Both the position numbers and the translations under genes were made by a program. The notes beneath the pieces are model-generated. The model was not told the origin of the DNA and ran no database searches. It saw only the letters and a program-made list of their open reading frames with translations. A stretch of DNA of 57,701 bases, from assembly GCF_900129125.1 (NCBI RefSeq), contig NZ_FQVJ01000025.1, positions 1 through 57,701 of the forward strand. The letters are read 5' to 3'. Each line of letters begins with the position of its first letter. Within the stretch, counting starts at the first letter, position 1. Positions 26,224 to 36,685 of this stretch are shown here, piece by piece. Source of the DNA: Acidocella aminolytica 101 = DSM 11237 (GTDB taxonomy: Bacteria > Pseudomonadota > Alphaproteobacteria > Acetobacterales > Acetobacteraceae).

Positions 26224-28584
26224 TCAGGGCAACGCATAGGCACGGATATAGTCCCCGAGCTTGGTTCCGAAAGAGCCATGACCGCCATCTGCCGTGACAA
26301 TATACTGCTTGCCGTTTACCAAGTACGTCATGGGCGTGGACTGCCCCCCTGCAGGAAGGCGATCCTGCCAAAGCAACTTGCCGGTCTTCAGATCAAAGGC
26401 ACGGATATAATAATCCATCGTTGAAGTCAGGAAAACGACGCCACCAGCGGTCGCGAGAGGTCCGCCGAGCATGGGCGTACCGAGGTCGAGAGGGAGCGGC
26501 AACATTGTCTCGTCCCGTGTAGTGCCAACGCGATGCTCCCAGACGATCTTATTGGTTCGAAGGTTAATGGCAGCGATATTGCCCCAGGGAGGCGCGAGAC
26601 AAGGAATGCCTATGGGCGATATGAATGGATTCAACTTCACGCCAAAGGGCGTGCCAAACATGGGCTGTACCCCCATCTCGGTGCCCGCAGGTAAGTTATT
26701 CGCGGGTTCAGCGGGGTTCTTAGGGCCACGAGGGATAAGGCGGGAAACAAAGGGAACGCTCATGGGATTAGCAATGGCGATCTGATTTTTCTGGTCAATG
26801 GCGAGGCCGCCCCATTCAAACATGCCAAGATTGCCAGGAAAAACAAGCGTTCCTTTAAGAGAAGGTGGCGTAAAGGGTCCCTGATAGTTTAAGGAATGAA
26901 ATTTGATCCGGCAGACAAGCTGGTCGAAAGTTGTGGCTCCCCACATATCGGCGCCAGTCAGCTTCTGGCGCGGTCGAAAGGAGAGTTGAGAAAAAGGCTG
27001 TGTTGGCGCGACATGGTCGCCCGGAGCTGCAGATTGCGGCACGGGCATTTCAGGTGCGGGAACGATGAGATGGCCATTGCGCCGGTCGAGCACAAAGATA
27101 TCGCCCGTCTTCGCGGGAACATAGATCGCCGGGACCATCCCATTTGCCGTTTGAACATTGGCAAGGCTTGGCTGAGCTGGCATGTCCATGTCCCAAAGGT
27201 CATGATGCACGTTCTGGAAAGACCAGATGAGTTTTCCGGTTTTGATATTCAGAGCGACCAGAGCGGAATCATAACGCTCCTCATCGGCGCTACGGTTGCC
27301 ACCCCAAATGTCATTGGCGCCTTCACCCAGCGGCACATAGACCATCCCAAGCTTTTCATCGATGGCTGAAGGTGCCCATGAATTAGGAGACCCGGCGGTC
27401 AACTGATGCGTGGCTGAGGGCATCTCATTTGGATCATGATTCCCCGCATCAAAGACCCATAATAATTTGCCGGAATAAACGTCATAGCCGCGAATAGCGC
27501 CAGATGGCACCTTGTTCGACCAGTTGTCGATCACGGATCCGCCGACAACGATTACTTGAGATCCGACCGCTGGTGGAGACGTGACTTCATAGAAACCGGC
27601 CACCTGATAGGGGCTGCCATATTTGAGATCGATATGACCATGGTCGCCAAAACTCTCGCAAAGCAACCCATTATCGGCGTTAATCGCATAAAGTAGCCCC
27701 GTATTGGTGGGTAAGAAGATACGGCGGGGGCAGTTTGTCGGCGCCGGTTGACCCTCAACCGTTGTCGCACCCGCTTCTGTCTCATGGTACGAAACGCCTC
27801 GGCACGTCAGATGCTGAAAGGTTGGGTTTGCCTTGATATGCGGATTAAACTTCCATTTGAGTTTCCCAGTCGCGGCATTGAGCGCAAATAAAATCTGATG
27901 TGGCGAACATGCATAAAGCGTATCACCAATCTTGATTGGCGTATCCTCGTCCGTTGTTTCGATAGGATCGTTCGGCCCCCTCATGTCGCCGGTGCGGAAT
28001 TGCCAGACAAGTTTAAGTTTGCTGACATTGGCGGGGGTAATCTGTTTCAGGCTGGAGAAGCGATCGCCCCAATTCGTACCACCATAAGCTGTCCAATCCG
28101 CTGCGGCCACGTTGCCTGTTGGCTGGCTTGTATCCGAGGCAACACCAACAATGGCATGAGGATCTCGCGCGAGTGAAATAACCAAGGTCAAACAGGCAAG
28201 AAAAACCCCAGCACCCAGCGCCATCTTGCCACCACGAACAGGGGGAATAAACCGGTTGGCGACGAAGGGCAGCAAGAGCCAGACGCCAAGAGGCGCAATA
28301 ACATCGCCGCGTGGCGCAAGCGCCCAGAAATCAAAACCAGCTTCCCAAATAGCCCAGATGAGAGTGCCAAGCAAAACAAAGGCATAAAGCCAGAACGCCG
28401 CGGCATGCCGCCGCCAGACAAGCCAAGCCAGAACCAGAAAAGCAGCGCCAGTTATAACGTAATAGATCGACCCGCCAATCACTGCGAGCCATAAGCCACC
28501 CAGCCCCAGATAAAGGCCGACGACGCCAAACACCAGACTGGTAAGACCCAATATTACTGGCGGCCGTGACGCTGCTAAGACCAT
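26224..28584 (-). CDS. gcd: Membrane-bound PQQ glucose dehydrogenase
   Basis: 786 residues from the ATG at 28584 (GGGAGAA upstream); E. coli Gcd has 796. Five hydrophobic segments occupy about residues 1-130 (GGLWLAVIGGSIYYVI, WEAGFDFWALAPRGDVI), giving the ubiquinone-linked membrane anchor. The rest is the periplasmic beta-propeller: DWTAYGGTNWGDRFSSL, VHHDLWDMDMPAQP, DMWGATTFDQLVCRIKFHSL, LVFPGNLGMFEWGG. It oxidises aldoses such as glucose to the lactone and passes electrons to ubiquinone, acidifying the periplasm. No PQQ synthesis genes are in the window. Confidence 0.95.
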   Translation of the reverse strand: MVLAASRPPVILGLTSLVFGVVGLYLGLGGLWLAVIGGSIYYVITGAAFLVLAWLVWRRHAAAFWLYAFVLLGTLIWAIWEAGFDFWALAPRGDVIAPLGVWLLLPFVANRFIPPVRGGKMALGAGVFLACLTLVISLARDPHAIVGVASDTSQPTGNVAAADWTAYGGTNWGDRFSSLKQITPANVSKLKLVWQFRTGDMRGPNDPIETTDEDTPIKIGDTLYACSPHQILFALNAATGKLKWKFNPHIKANPTFQHLTCRGVSYHETEAGATTVEGQPAPTNCPRRIFLPTNTGLLYAINADNGLLCESFGDHGHIDLKYGSPYQVAGFYEVTSPPAVGSQVIVVGGSVIDNWSNKVPSGAIRGYDVYSGKLLWVFDAGNHDPNEMPSATHQLTAGSPNSWAPSAIDEKLGMVYVPLGEGANDIWGGNRSADEERYDSALVALNIKTGKLIWSFQNVHHDLWDMDMPAQPSLANVQTANGMVPAIYVPAKTGDIFVLDRRNGHLIVPAPEMPVPQSAAPGDHVAPTQPFSQLSFRPRQKLTGADMWGATTFDQLVCRIKFHSLNYQGPFTPPSLKGTLVFPGNLGMFEWGGLAIDQKNQIAIANPMSVPFVSRLIPRGPKNPAEPANNLPAGTEMGVQPMFGTPFGVKLNPFISPIGIPCLAPPWGNIAAINLRTNKIVWEHRVGTTRDETMLPLPLDLGTPMLGGPLATAGGVVFLTSTMDYYIRAFDLKTGKLLWQDRLPAGGQSTPMTYLVNGKQYIVTADGGHGSFGTKLGDYIRAYALP

Positions 28585-28791
28585 TTTTGTTGTTCTCCCA
28601 GTTTTTTTACCGGCGTTTCGCAGAAAAGCTTCCCTCTTCGAAGAAAATTTAAGCGTCAACCCCATAATGAATCAAGGACTTTGTTAAAAAACCGGTATTT
28701 ATACTTTGTCCACCCCTTGCATCTTCAATGACTTTAGGAACTAAATGATTGTTGTAATCTAATTCCATATGCCCCGATGTAAGGTTGAAAA

Positions 28792-28829
28792 TACTGTAGA
28801 GGCTCCGTATTAACTGGCGCTTCTACAGT
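28792..28829. repeat. Inverted repeat between gcd and ADH fragment
   Basis: ACTGTAGA and TCTACAGT arms separated by about 22 bp. It could be a terminator stem for the ADH remnant, which ends nearby, but there is no T-run. Confidence 0.35.
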
Positions 28830-28839
28830 TGTTACGAAA

Positions 28840-29037
28840 TCAGTCCGCGATGCGTAAAACTGGTTCCAAAACGCTTCCCTTTTCTGAGGCTTCAACTGCC
28901 TCATTGATCTCACTCAGCTTATAGAATTTTGCAAACTTATCGAACGAGAAACGGCCCCGCGTCCACAAGTCAATAAGCTGCGGGATGAAAATGTCAGGTA
29001 AGCCGCCCCGGGACGCTCCGAAAGACGGTGAGGAGGG
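28840..29037 (-). pseudogene. C-terminal fragment of a zinc alcohol dehydrogenase
   Basis: The minus strand reads GLPDIFIPQLIDLWTRGRF, then FDKFAKFYKLSEINEAVEAS and EPVLRIAD before the stop, the last 60 or so residues of an aryl/benzyl-alcohol-type Zn-dependent alcohol dehydrogenase. The other roughly 300 residues are absent; upstream sequence runs directly into the ribosome site of the AraC pseudogene. A deletion removed the gene's 5' part. Confidence 0.75.
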
Positions 29038-29040
29038 GAA

Positions 29041-29976
29041 ATGAACCAAGACGCGGCGGAACGGAGCGCGAATGGCGCCGATCTATTGGCAACGATGCTG
29101 CTGTTTGAATTATGGCGTGAGGCGTTAGACCGGAATTATGCAGTTCGGCTACGAACCTACGCGAGGCGCTGAATTCGTCTCGGCGGTCAGCATGAGCCAG
29201 GTCGGCGGGCTGAAGGTCACAAATGTTTCAATGAGCCCGCAAACGCTGCGCACACAAGGGCGGCTACGCGCTGAAGAAGACGTACTGATGGTCAAGATGA
29301 ACGATGAGGGGCGGCAGAATTCGAGCGCGACGGCGAGCAGTGCAGCTTGGGTGCAGGCGGCTTGATTGTTGTTGACCCGGCACGGCCGTTTCAGGAGCAC
29401 GCACCCGTCCATGCATGGCTACTGGTGGTTAACGCCCCTAAATCGGCGCTGCGCCAAAGTGGCTATAAATATCAGCTCACACGCTGGGTGGCGCCTGATG
29501 CCAGTTCACCGGACATAAGATTGGTAACAGATATGATCCGCCTTATCGCGTCCCATAGCCCGGAATTGAACCTGGAGATGCGGCCCCGTCTAGGCTGCCA
29601 ACTACTAGATTTAATGGATGTGGTTCTGCGCGAGGATGCTGAGCCACAGGCCGAAACGGTCCGCCTGCGTGTAAAGCACTATATTATGCAAAATTTGCCC
29701 GACACCACGCTCGATGCCGCCGGAATTGCCTCGGCGGTGAATCTGTCAATGGCCCATTTGCACCGACTTTTCGCCGACGAGGATATGTCTGTGATACGCT
29801 TTGTCTGGAACCGGCAGTTGGATACGGCGCGTGAAATGCTTACCGCCCCGCGCTACCGAAATTTACGGATTGAGGCCATAGCTTGGCGCTGCGGCTTCAT
29901 AAGCCCATTTCATTTCAGCCGCATGTTCAAAAGGCGCTTTGATCTCACGCCGCGCCAGATACGCGCAACTGATTAA
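29041..29976 (+). pseudogene. AraC-family regulator with two frameshifts
   Basis: Starts at the ATG at 29041 after GAGGAGGGG. The first frame (LLFELWREALDRNYAVRL) breaks near 29150; it continues in another frame as YEPTRGAEFVSAVSMSQVGG, breaks again near 29320 (RQ / FERDGEQCSLGAGG) and finishes in a third frame through residues typical of the AraC-binding-like domain (VVDPARPFQEH) and a complete AraC HTH (LHRLFADEDMSVIRFVWNRQ, IAWRCGFISPFHFSRMFKRR). The C-terminal 209 codons are intact, but no whole protein can be made without two frame changes. Sequencing error is the alternative; the neighbouring gene fragment makes decay more likely. Confidence 0.75.
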
Positions 29977-29982
29977 CCGCCC

Positions 29983-31326
29983 CTACTCCTCAAAGCTTGA
30001 TCTGTTGATGTCGTAGCGCTGCAGCTTGTCGTAAAATGTCTTCCGTGGAATCCCAAGCTCCGCCAGGGTCGAACGGACATCCCCCTTATGCGCCGCCAGC
30101 GTTTCACGGATCAGGCGCTCCTCATAAGCATCAACGCGCTTGGGGAGGGATTCGGCTGCTGTCGAGGTCATACCACCCGCAGTAATCTCCTGCGCCAAGC
30201 CTAACACGAAGCGCTCTGCAAAATGCCCTAGTTCACGAACATTGCCTGGCCAGTCATGACGTTCCAGATACCCGCGGACTGAATCCAACATCTCTGGCGC
30301 CGGACGCTGGAAGCGCTTTACCGCGCGTTCGAGCATATGTGCGAAGAGCAGTGGAATGTCCTCGCGCCTCTCCCGAAGAGGAGGTATCCTGACCGTTACT
30401 ACATTGAGGCGATGATAAAGGTCCTCGCGAAACTCGGCACGGCGTTCCGGCGCTCCGAGATCGCCTTTGGCGGCCGCGACAACGCGTAAATCCACCGCCC
30501 GCGTCGTATTCGTACCAACCGGCATCACCTCTCGCCCCTCCAGAACGCGCAGAAGCCTCACCTGCGTGTTAAGCGGCATGCTCTCAACTTCATCGAGGAA
30601 CAAAATCCCTCCGCTTGAATGTTCGATCAACCCGACACGCTTCTTCTGCGCGCCTGTAAAGGCACCCGCCTCATGGCCGAATAATTCACTATCGATGACG
30701 CTTTCCGGTAGAGCGCCACAATTCAACGCAACAAACGCGCCTTTGCGCCGCTGGCTTAGCCTGTGCAGTTCACGGGCAACGACTTCCTTGCCTGTTCCGG
30801 TTTCACCAATGAGCAGAATATCAACTTCCGCATCCGCAACCGCCCGCAAAGTATCACGCAAACGGCGCATGATCGGTGTATTGCCAATGATAGGAGAATG
30901 TTCCGCGGCCAGCTGCGCCTCTGCGAACAGGGCTCGGTTCTCCATTACCAACGAGCGTTTTTCAACCGCCCGCTTTACGCTGCGAATCAACTGCTCAGCA
31001 GCAAAGGGCTTTGACAAGAAATCATAGACCCCTTCCCTCATCGCCTCAACGGCAGTTTCAATATCGCCATGTCCGGTAACAAGAATTACCGGCAAATCGG
31101 CGTCTAGTGCCTTCAAGCGGCGAAAGAGCTGCATACCATCCATACGTGGCATACGCAGATCCGTTACCACAATGCCCGCAAAGTTGGCATCTAACCTCTC
31201 CAGCGCCTCAGTTGCCGAGGCGAAGGGCAAAGGCTTGAAACCAGCTAGTTGCAATGTCTGTGCGTTAGCTGATCTGACTTGCGCGTCGTCATCTACAAAA
31301 GCGACGCAAGGCAAAAAATCTGTCAT
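29983..31326 (-). CDS. dctD: C4-dicarboxylate response regulator, sigma-54 activator
   Basis: 447 residues. Receiver domain (about 5-120) with VDDD, phosphorylatable Asp in [11 protein letters not shown] and the KPF Lys; AAA+ domain with Walker A GETGTGKE, the sigma-54 contact loop GAFTGA, Walker [11 protein letters not shown]-terminal Fis-type HTH ([19 protein letters not shown]). Partner of DctB, whose stop overlaps its start (ATGA). It should bind upstream of the sigma-54 promoter before dctP, where two matching dyads are seen. It converges on the AraC pseudogene with 6 bp between. Confidence 0.93.
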   Translation of the reverse strand: MTDFLPCVAFVDDDAQVRSANAQTLQLAGFKPLPFASATEALERLDANFAGIVVTDLRMPRMDGMQLFRRLKALDADLPVILVTGHGDIETAVEAMREGVYDFLSKPFAAEQLIRSVKRAVEKRSLVMENRALFAEAQLAAEHSPIIGNTPIMRRLRDTLRAVADAEVDILLIGETGTGKEVVARELHRLSQRRKGAFVALNCGALPESVIDSELFGHEAGAFTGAQKKRVGLIEHSSGGILFLDEVESMPLNTQVRLLRVLEGREVMPVGTNTTRAVDLRVVAAAKGDLGAPERRAEFREDLYHRLNVVTVRIPPLRERREDIPLLFAHMLERAVKRFQRPAPEMLDSVRGYLERHDWPGNVRELGHFAERFVLGLAQEITAGGMTSTAAESLPKRVDAYEERLIRETLAAHKGDVRSTLAELGIPRKTFYDKLQRYDINRSSFEE

Positions 31327-33140
31327 GATGATGCTCTCCGCAGAGACAACGTGAAACGGGTACCTTCAGACGGTGAGCTCGTTACATCGAGCCGCCCTCC
31401 AAACTCATCAACAATATTTTTAGAAATGACCAAGCCAAGCCCAACGCCCCGTGGCTTGGTGGTCACAAAGGGCGTAAACAATGCGGCCATCACCTCAGAC
31501 GAAATACCTGGACCGTTATCAGTAACGGTGACCTGGACCTCTTCTGTCTGAGGCAAAATGCCTATATGCAGCATCGGACGCGGACGACCTTCTGTCGCTT
31601 CCAGTGCGTTCTGTAACAGATTAACGAGCACCTGAGAGAGCCTGACGCGGTTGGCGATGACGTAAAGTTCGGCGTCAGCTTCGTCGGCTCTTAAATCCAC
31701 CGCTTGCTGTCTTGCTCTAATGCCAACGACGAGCAGCGCGCTGTCGATAGCATCCTGTACGCGTGTCGGACCGATCGCCCCCGTTGCTTTGCGTGAAAAC
31801 TCGCGCAACTGCCCGGTGATCGAGCCGATCATCTCGGTCAATTTGGCGATCATCACAAGATTAGCCTGCGCTGCCCCGGTATCCTCCCTGCTGAGAAACA
31901 CCATGGCATTATCCGTATAAGTTCGAATCGCGGCAACCGGTTGATTAACCTCGTGGGCCAAACCGGCAGTCACCTGCCCCAACATGGCCAGCCGATTAAC
32001 CTGTGTTAGTTCGTCGCGCGCTGTCTGCAAATCCAATTCGATTTTTTGCCGTTCCTCGATTTCCGCCACGAGACGAGTATTGCTCAGCTGTAGGTCCTCT
32101 GTGCGAAGCGCCACTCGCCGTTCCAGTTCAACGCGTGCTGCAGCCTCCTCCTGCACGCGGCGTTTGGATCTCCATCTCCAGTACAGCATGATCGCCAAGA
32201 GCAGCAGAATGGGTGCGACGATCCCTAACCCCGTCAGCTGACTTGTATAAGCTCCCGCAGCCAATACGGCCTGCGCCGGCAACAGCACATGCAACTGCCA
32301 CGGAGTAGATCCGACCGCCTGCTGACTGGTCAAATAGAGCGCGCGGCCATACTTGACAAAATCCCCGCCGAGCGCGGTTGCCGCCGGACGAAATGGCAGC
32401 ATCGTCAGGGCTGCATCACCAAACTGCTCGCTCGCGCGAATCGCGGCGATCTGCCGTGACGGTAGAGGCGACTGGGTCAGAAACCGCCAAGCAGGCTCAG
32501 AGCTTAACAAAACGATGCCGCGCGGATCGGTGACATACACATCAGCCCCGGATTGGCGCCAGACCCGCTCCACCTCCTTGAACTCAACCTTCACGACGAT
32601 TACGCCCAATAGCACACCATGATCTTCTATCCGGCGCGAGATATATAAGCCAGACTGCAGGCTTACATTGCCTAGCGCGAAGTACTCGGCTCCGCCATTT
32701 TTTACAGCCATTTCGAAATAGGGACGAAACGCATAATTATTACCGACAAAGCTGGTCGGGCTTTGCCAGTTGCTAGAGGCGATCGCTGTGGCGTTGCGGT
32801 TGAGTAAATAAATGACATCAGATCCTGTGCCGCCTTTCAGGATCGCTAGCTTGTGGTTCATCGCAGCGATACTGGGAGCGTCAGGGTGGCGAAGAGTTGC
32901 GAGAATATCCGGGTCCTGTGCCAGAATGAAAGGAAGCGATCTCTGCTTGCCAAGCTCACTGCGCAACACCGCCACATCGAGAGCTGCATTGCTGTTGGCC
33001 TGGATACGTAGCGCGGACGCTGCTTCCTGCCGCCCCCAACTCCCACCGAACCAAAGCACGAGAATGACCGCGACTGCGGCCAAAACGCCACCACACACCC
33101 ATTCAAAGCGCGCGCTTAATGGCGTTTTTTGATCAAACAC
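31323..33140 (-). CDS. dctB: C4-dicarboxylate sensor histidine kinase
   Basis: 605 residues. N-terminal membrane helix (about 15-33), a periplasmic dCache-like sensor region (about 40-290, [16 protein letters not shown] and [16 protein letters not shown] being typical DctB), a second membrane helix (about 300-320, [18 protein letters not shown]), a coiled coil, then HisKA with the phosphorylated His in [16 protein letters not shown] and HATPase motifs [15 protein letters not shown] and GVGLGLVIS. Senses dicarboxylates and phosphorylates DctD. Divergent from dctP across 475 bp. Confidence 0.93.
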   Translation of the reverse strand: MFDQKTPLSARFEWVCGGVLAAVAVILVLWFGGSWGRQEAASALRIQANSNAALDVAVLRSELGKQRSLPFILAQDPDILATLRHPDAPSIAAMNHKLAILKGGTGSDVIYLLNRNATAIASSNWQSPTSFVGNNYAFRPYFEMAVKNGGAEYFALGNVSLQSGLYISRRIEDHGVLLGVIVVKVEFKEVERVWRQSGADVYVTDPRGIVLLSSEPAWRFLTQSPLPSRQIAAIRASEQFGDAALTMLPFRPAATALGGDFVKYGRALYLTSQQAVGSTPWQLHVLLPAQAVLAAGAYTSQLTGLGIVAPILLLLAIMLYWRWRSKRRVQEEAAARVELERRVALRTEDLQLSNTRLVAEIEERQKIELDLQTARDELTQVNRLAMLGQVTAGLAHEVNQPVAAIRTYTDNAMVFLSREDTGAAQANLVMIAKLTEMIGSITGQLREFSRKATGAIGPTRVQDAIDSALLVVGIRARQQAVDLRADEADAELYVIANRVRLSQVLVNLLQNALEATEGRPRPMLHIGILPQTEEVQVTVTDNGPGISSEVMAALFTPFVTTKPRGVGLGLVISKNIVDEFGGRLDVTSSPSEGTRFTLSLRRASS

Positions 33141-33166
33141 AGCCGTTCCTCCTCGGTAAAATTAGA

Positions 33167-33210
33167 GCGAAAATCCGCACAGCGTCAAATCTGTAAAGGC
33201 GGAAATTCGC
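33167..33210. promoter_or_regulatory. Two dyads, candidate DctD binding sites
   Basis: GCGAAAATCCGC (33167-33178) and GCGGAAATTCGC (33199-33210) are GCG-N6-CGC dyads on the same face of the helix, 32 bp apart; together they also form a larger inverted repeat (GAGCGAA/TTCGCTC flanks). They lie 76-120 bp upstream of the -24 element, the usual place for DctD enhancer sites, which come in tandem. Confidence 0.6.
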
Positions 33211-33285
33211 TCAGGAAGTACATTCCCGCACGATTTTCTACTAATAATTTTAACAATTACAGACAGTTGTGATGCGCGTCAGTTC

Positions 33286-33301
33286 TGGCACGCATGTTGC
33301 T
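33286..33301 (+). promoter_or_regulatory. Sigma-54 promoter of dctPQM
   Basis: TGGCAC-gcatg-TTGCT matches the -24/-12 consensus (TGGCAC-N5-TTGCW) exactly. It faces dctP 315 bp downstream, leaving a long leader. Confidence 0.85.
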
Positions 33302-33615
33302 TGAATTCCTTCGTCGCTGCAAACGCAACCAAGACGAAACAAGGTCGGGAATGTTCAGCCATTTCTGATCAACACAGGAGGACGAGACCATTACATACCT
33401 TTGGACGGCCACCAATGCTGCATTCGCAAGTAAATCGGAGAAGTCCATAACGGCTTCACGCAGCCTTTCTGTTCAGTAGGCATCGCGAATCAGCTGCCCG
33501 TCCAAATCAAATCGTCCTGCAACACAAAACCATATACCGCGGACAGGGAAAATCATCTCTGCCGTAAACGGCAGCCATCAGAATTCTATTAAGAGAGAAG
33601 AGGAAACAACATCGA
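33302..33615 (+). other. Long dctP leader with an orphan ribosome site
   Basis: About 300 nt lie between the sigma-54 promoter and dctP. AGGAGG at 33376-33381 is followed eight bases on by ATT and 29 open codons to a TAG (33390-33479), a possible leader peptide with a rare start. A CTGCCG-TAAA-CGGCAG hairpin is at 33559-33574, shortly before the dctP ribosome site. No gene of usual size is present. Confidence 0.35.
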
Positions 33616-34629
33616 ATGACGACCATCACACGCAAGAACTTTCTTCTTACCGGCGTTGCCACGCTTGGTACTGCCGTACTCGCCCGCCCGGCACTCGCCA
33701 GCGGCCGTTATGTGATTCGCTTCGGCATTGACCTCGCGAGTAATCACCCTTCCACGGTCCATGCCCGCGCGGCTGCAGCTGAGATCAAAGCAGCGACCGA
33801 CGGCAAGGTTATCGTTAAAGTGTTCCCAAATAGCGAGTTGGGCGACGATACCCATATGCTCTCCGAAGTACGCACCGGCGCCATGCAAATGATGGCGATC
33901 GGTGACAATATTCTGAGTACGCTAGTACCATCGGTTGCCATCGACAATCTCGGCTTTGCCTTCAAGGACAGCCAAGCCGCCTGGACCGCGCTAGATGGAA
34001 AAGTCGGCAATCTCGTGCGCACTGATATTGAAGCCGTTGGCCTGCACCCAATGTCGCGCATCTGGGATGAGGGATTTCGTCAAATGACCTCGAAAAGCAA
34101 GCGCATCAACAGCCCCGCTGATCTAGCTGGGTTCAAAATTCGCGTCCCGCCCAGCCCAATTTCTCTGTCTTTGTTTAAGCATCTTGGCGCGGCGCCAACA
34201 GTGATCAATCTGGCCGAGCTTTACACCTCCCTTCAGACCGGCGTGGTTGATGGCCAGGAAAACCCCCTTTCCCTTATCCAGACGCAGAAATTCTACGAAG
34301 TTCAAAAATATTGCGCGTTGACCAACCATATGTGGGTTGGTTACTGGCCGATCGTCAATGGCGATTTTTGGAAACGTATGCCTGCCAATTACCAGAAAAT
34401 CGTCAGCAATGCCTTTGATAAACAGGCGCTACTCCAGCGCAGCGCCAATCTGGCCCAGAACAATTCTCTGCAGACCAAGCTCACCAACGAAGGAATGGTT
34501 TTCAACGCACCCGACTTGAAGCTATTCCGCGACAAGCTGGTGGCTTCGGGCTTCTATTCTGAATGGAAGGCCAAGTTTAGCCCAACGCTTTGGAATGCGC
34601 TTGAATCTTATGTTGGCACATTGGCGTAA
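33616..34629 (+). CDS. dctP: TRAP transporter substrate-binding protein
   Basis: 337 residues with a signal sequence (1-28, ending ALASGRY). DctP-family periplasmic receptor: FGIDLASNHPSTVHARAAA, FPNSELGDDTHMLSEVRTGA, and the conserved carboxylate-binding Arg in FKIRVPPSP, then LYTSLQTGVVDGQENP. Delivers C4-dicarboxylates or similar acids to the membrane subunits encoded 4 bp downstream. Expression is expected from the sigma-54 promoter under DctB/DctD. Confidence 0.93.
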   Translation: MTTITRKNFLLTGVATLGTAVLARPALASGRYVIRFGIDLASNHPSTVHARAAAAEIKAATDGKVIVKVFPNSELGDDTHMLSEVRTGAMQMMAIGDNILSTLVPSVAIDNLGFAFKDSQAAWTALDGKVGNLVRTDIEAVGLHPMSRIWDEGFRQMTSKSKRINSPADLAGFKIRVPPSPISLSLFKHLGAAPTVINLAELYTSLQTGVVDGQENPLSLIQTQKFYEVQKYCALTNHMWVGYWPIVNGDFWKRMPANYQKIVSNAFDKQALLQRSANLAQNNSLQTKLTNEGMVFNAPDLKLFRDKLVASGFYSEWKAKFSPTLWNALESYVGTLA

Positions 34630-34633
34630 GACT

Positions 34634-36529
34634 ATGGTGGTCACGAATTCGACGGCTAATCGGCAGGCTCTTGGAGCCTGCTTACCCCGCTTGCGTGATG
34701 GCGCCATGGCGGCGTTACGGATACTTGACCAAGCGACCGGCTTAATTGCCGAGCTGTTCGCCGCCGCGCTGGTTGTCATCGAAGTCGTTATCCTGCTCAC
34801 CGGTGTGATATACCGCTACGTCTTGGACAGCCCACTTGTCTGGACCGACGAACTCGCGGAAATGCTGTTCCTTTGGCTTATCAGCCTGGGGGCCGTAATC
34901 GCGCTGCGCCGCTCAGAGCATATGGCGATGAATTTTCTTACGGAGCGACTTAGGCCACGCTTTCGTAACATCCTAGAACGCTTCGCGGCACTTTGTGCAC
35001 TGATATTCATTGGCATCATCCTTGTGCCCGGTATCACTTATATGCAGCAACAACAGGCCATTACCACGCCTGCCATGCATATTCCAGGTTCCTGGCAGAT
35101 TGCAGGGGAGCTCCTTGCCTTCGCCTTGATGCTCGTTAGTGCCATACACAAATTCTTCTCGGACGCAGAGCCTCTCGATCTAATCATCGTGTTTATTGCA
35201 GCCGGGTTACTCTGCTGCGGCTTCTGGCAACTCGAGCCATGGTTCCAGAACATCGATAATGGCAGTCTCGTGGTATTCTTCGTTGGCATGGTTTCGGTTT
35301 GCATCTTCTGCGGCGTGCCAATCGTCTTTTCATTCGGCCTCGCCACGGCCGCATATATTTTCTATACGTCCAGCATTCCACTCAATGTTATCATCAGTCA
35401 GATGAACCAAGGCATGTCGGCGATCGAGCTTTTAGCCGTACCGATGTTTGTCGTGCTCGGCCTCCTGCTGGAAATGACTGGCCTTGCTCGGGCGCTAATT
35501 AATCTGCTGAATGCGCTCGTCGGCCATCGCCGTGGCGGATTGTCCTATTCGCTGATTGGAGCGATGTACCTCATCGCTGGCATATCCGGCTCCAAGGCCG
35601 CAGATCAAGCCGCCATCGCTCCCGTGCTAGTGCCTGAGATGAAGCGCCGGGGCGCCCATCCTGGCGATCTTGTTGCCCTGCTCGCTGCCTCAGCAGCCAT
35701 GTCAGAAACCATTCCGCCCAGCTTAGTATTGATCATTGTCGGCGCGGTTACAGGTGTGTCAACCGCTGCTTTGTTCTCGGGCGGTTTACTCCCCGCCAGC
35801 GTCGCTGCAGTGTGTCTTATCCTGCTAGTGGCTTTCAAAACCCGCAAGGATGTCCGTAGCGGCGATAAAGTGGGATGGCGCAAAACCGGCCGCCTCTTCG
35901 TCGTGGCGCTGCCAGCACTCATACTTCCTGTCATTATACGCTATGCGGTGTTGGAAGGTATTACCACCGCCACTGAGGTTGCCACAGTCGGTGTCGGCTA
36001 TACGGTGTTCGTCGGACTTTTTATTTATCGGCAGTTCAACTGGCGGCAACTTTATCCCATTCTCACGGAAACCGCCGCCCTATCAGGCTCTATCCTGATG
36101 ATCATCGGCACCGCTTCCACAATGGCCTGGGCCCTTACCCAGGCGGGTTTCGCGGATACTCTCACCAACTTCATGACTAGCCTGCCTGGCGGTAAATTCA
36201 GCTTCCTCGCGATCTCCATTCTGCTGTTCCTGGTTTTGGGATCAGTGTTGGAAGGCTTGCCCGCAATGGTTCTGTTTGGCCCACTGCTCTTTCCCATTGC
36301 GCAGCAGCTAGATATCAATGTCGTGCAATATGCCATTGTTGCCATCCTGGCGATGGGCATCGGGCTGTTCTCGCCGCCTTTTGGTGTCGGCTTCTACCAG
36401 AGCTGCCTCATCACCCGCGCCCGTTCCGACGAGGCGCTGTTGAAAATCTGGCCTTATATGGGGGTTCTCGTCATCGCCCTGATTCTCGTTGCGATGATAC
36501 CCTGGCTTTCAACCGGGCTGCTGGGCTAA
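34634..36529 (+). CDS. Fused TRAP membrane subunit DctQ-DctM
   Basis: 631 residues from the ATG at 34634. Residues about 1-185 form the small DctQ subunit (four helices; YRYVLDSPLVWTDELAEMLF is the DctQ signature) and the rest the large DctM subunit (FGLATAAYIF, GISGSKAADQAAIAPVLVPE, ETIPPSLVLIIVGAVTG, GIGLFSPPFGVGFYQSC). Na+/H+-driven uptake of the DctP ligand. Q-M fusions are known in the TRAP family. It starts 4 bp after dctP and is followed by a hairpin. Confidence 0.92.
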   Translation: MVVTNSTANRQALGACLPRLRDGAMAALRILDQATGLIAELFAAALVVIEVVILLTGVIYRYVLDSPLVWTDELAEMLFLWLISLGAVIALRRSEHMAMNFLTERLRPRFRNILERFAALCALIFIGIILVPGITYMQQQQAITTPAMHIPGSWQIAGELLAFALMLVSAIHKFFSDAEPLDLIIVFIAAGLLCCGFWQLEPWFQNIDNGSLVVFFVGMVSVCIFCGVPIVFSFGLATAAYIFYTSSIPLNVIISQMNQGMSAIELLAVPMFVVLGLLLEMTGLARALINLLNALVGHRRGGLSYSLIGAMYLIAGISGSKAADQAAIAPVLVPEMKRRGAHPGDLVALLAASAAMSETIPPSLVLIIVGAVTGVSTAALFSGGLLPASVAAVCLILLVAFKTRKDVRSGDKVGWRKTGRLFVVALPALILPVIIRYAVLEGITTATEVATVGVGYTVFVGLFIYRQFNWRQLYPILTETAALSGSILMIIGTASTMAWALTQAGFADTLTNFMTSLPGGKFSFLAISILLFLVLGSVLEGLPAMVLFGPLLFPIAQQLDINVVQYAIVAILAMGIGLFSPPFGVGFYQSCLITRARSDEALLKIWPYMGVLVIALILVAMIPWLSTGLLG

Positions 36530-36543
36530 TCCGACCCGGCAAT

Positions 36544-36606
36544 AAGCAAGAGCTTTTTAAAAGCGCCAAGAGTTCCAAGCCGCAAAGCTCTTGCTTTCAT
36601 TATATT
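36544..36606 (+). terminator. Probable terminator after dctQM
   Basis: Perfect 13-bp arms AAGCAAGAGCTTT (36544-36556) and AAAGCTCTTGCTT (36584-36596), with a 27-base loop, then TCATTATATTTT. The loop is longer than usual, so efficiency is uncertain. Confidence 0.6.
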
Positions 36607-36685
36607 TTCAGCCCGCAAGGTGGTGCAAATGAACGCGGAAACTATAAAGTTTATGTAGATGATAAATAGAAGTAGTTAGAGATGT

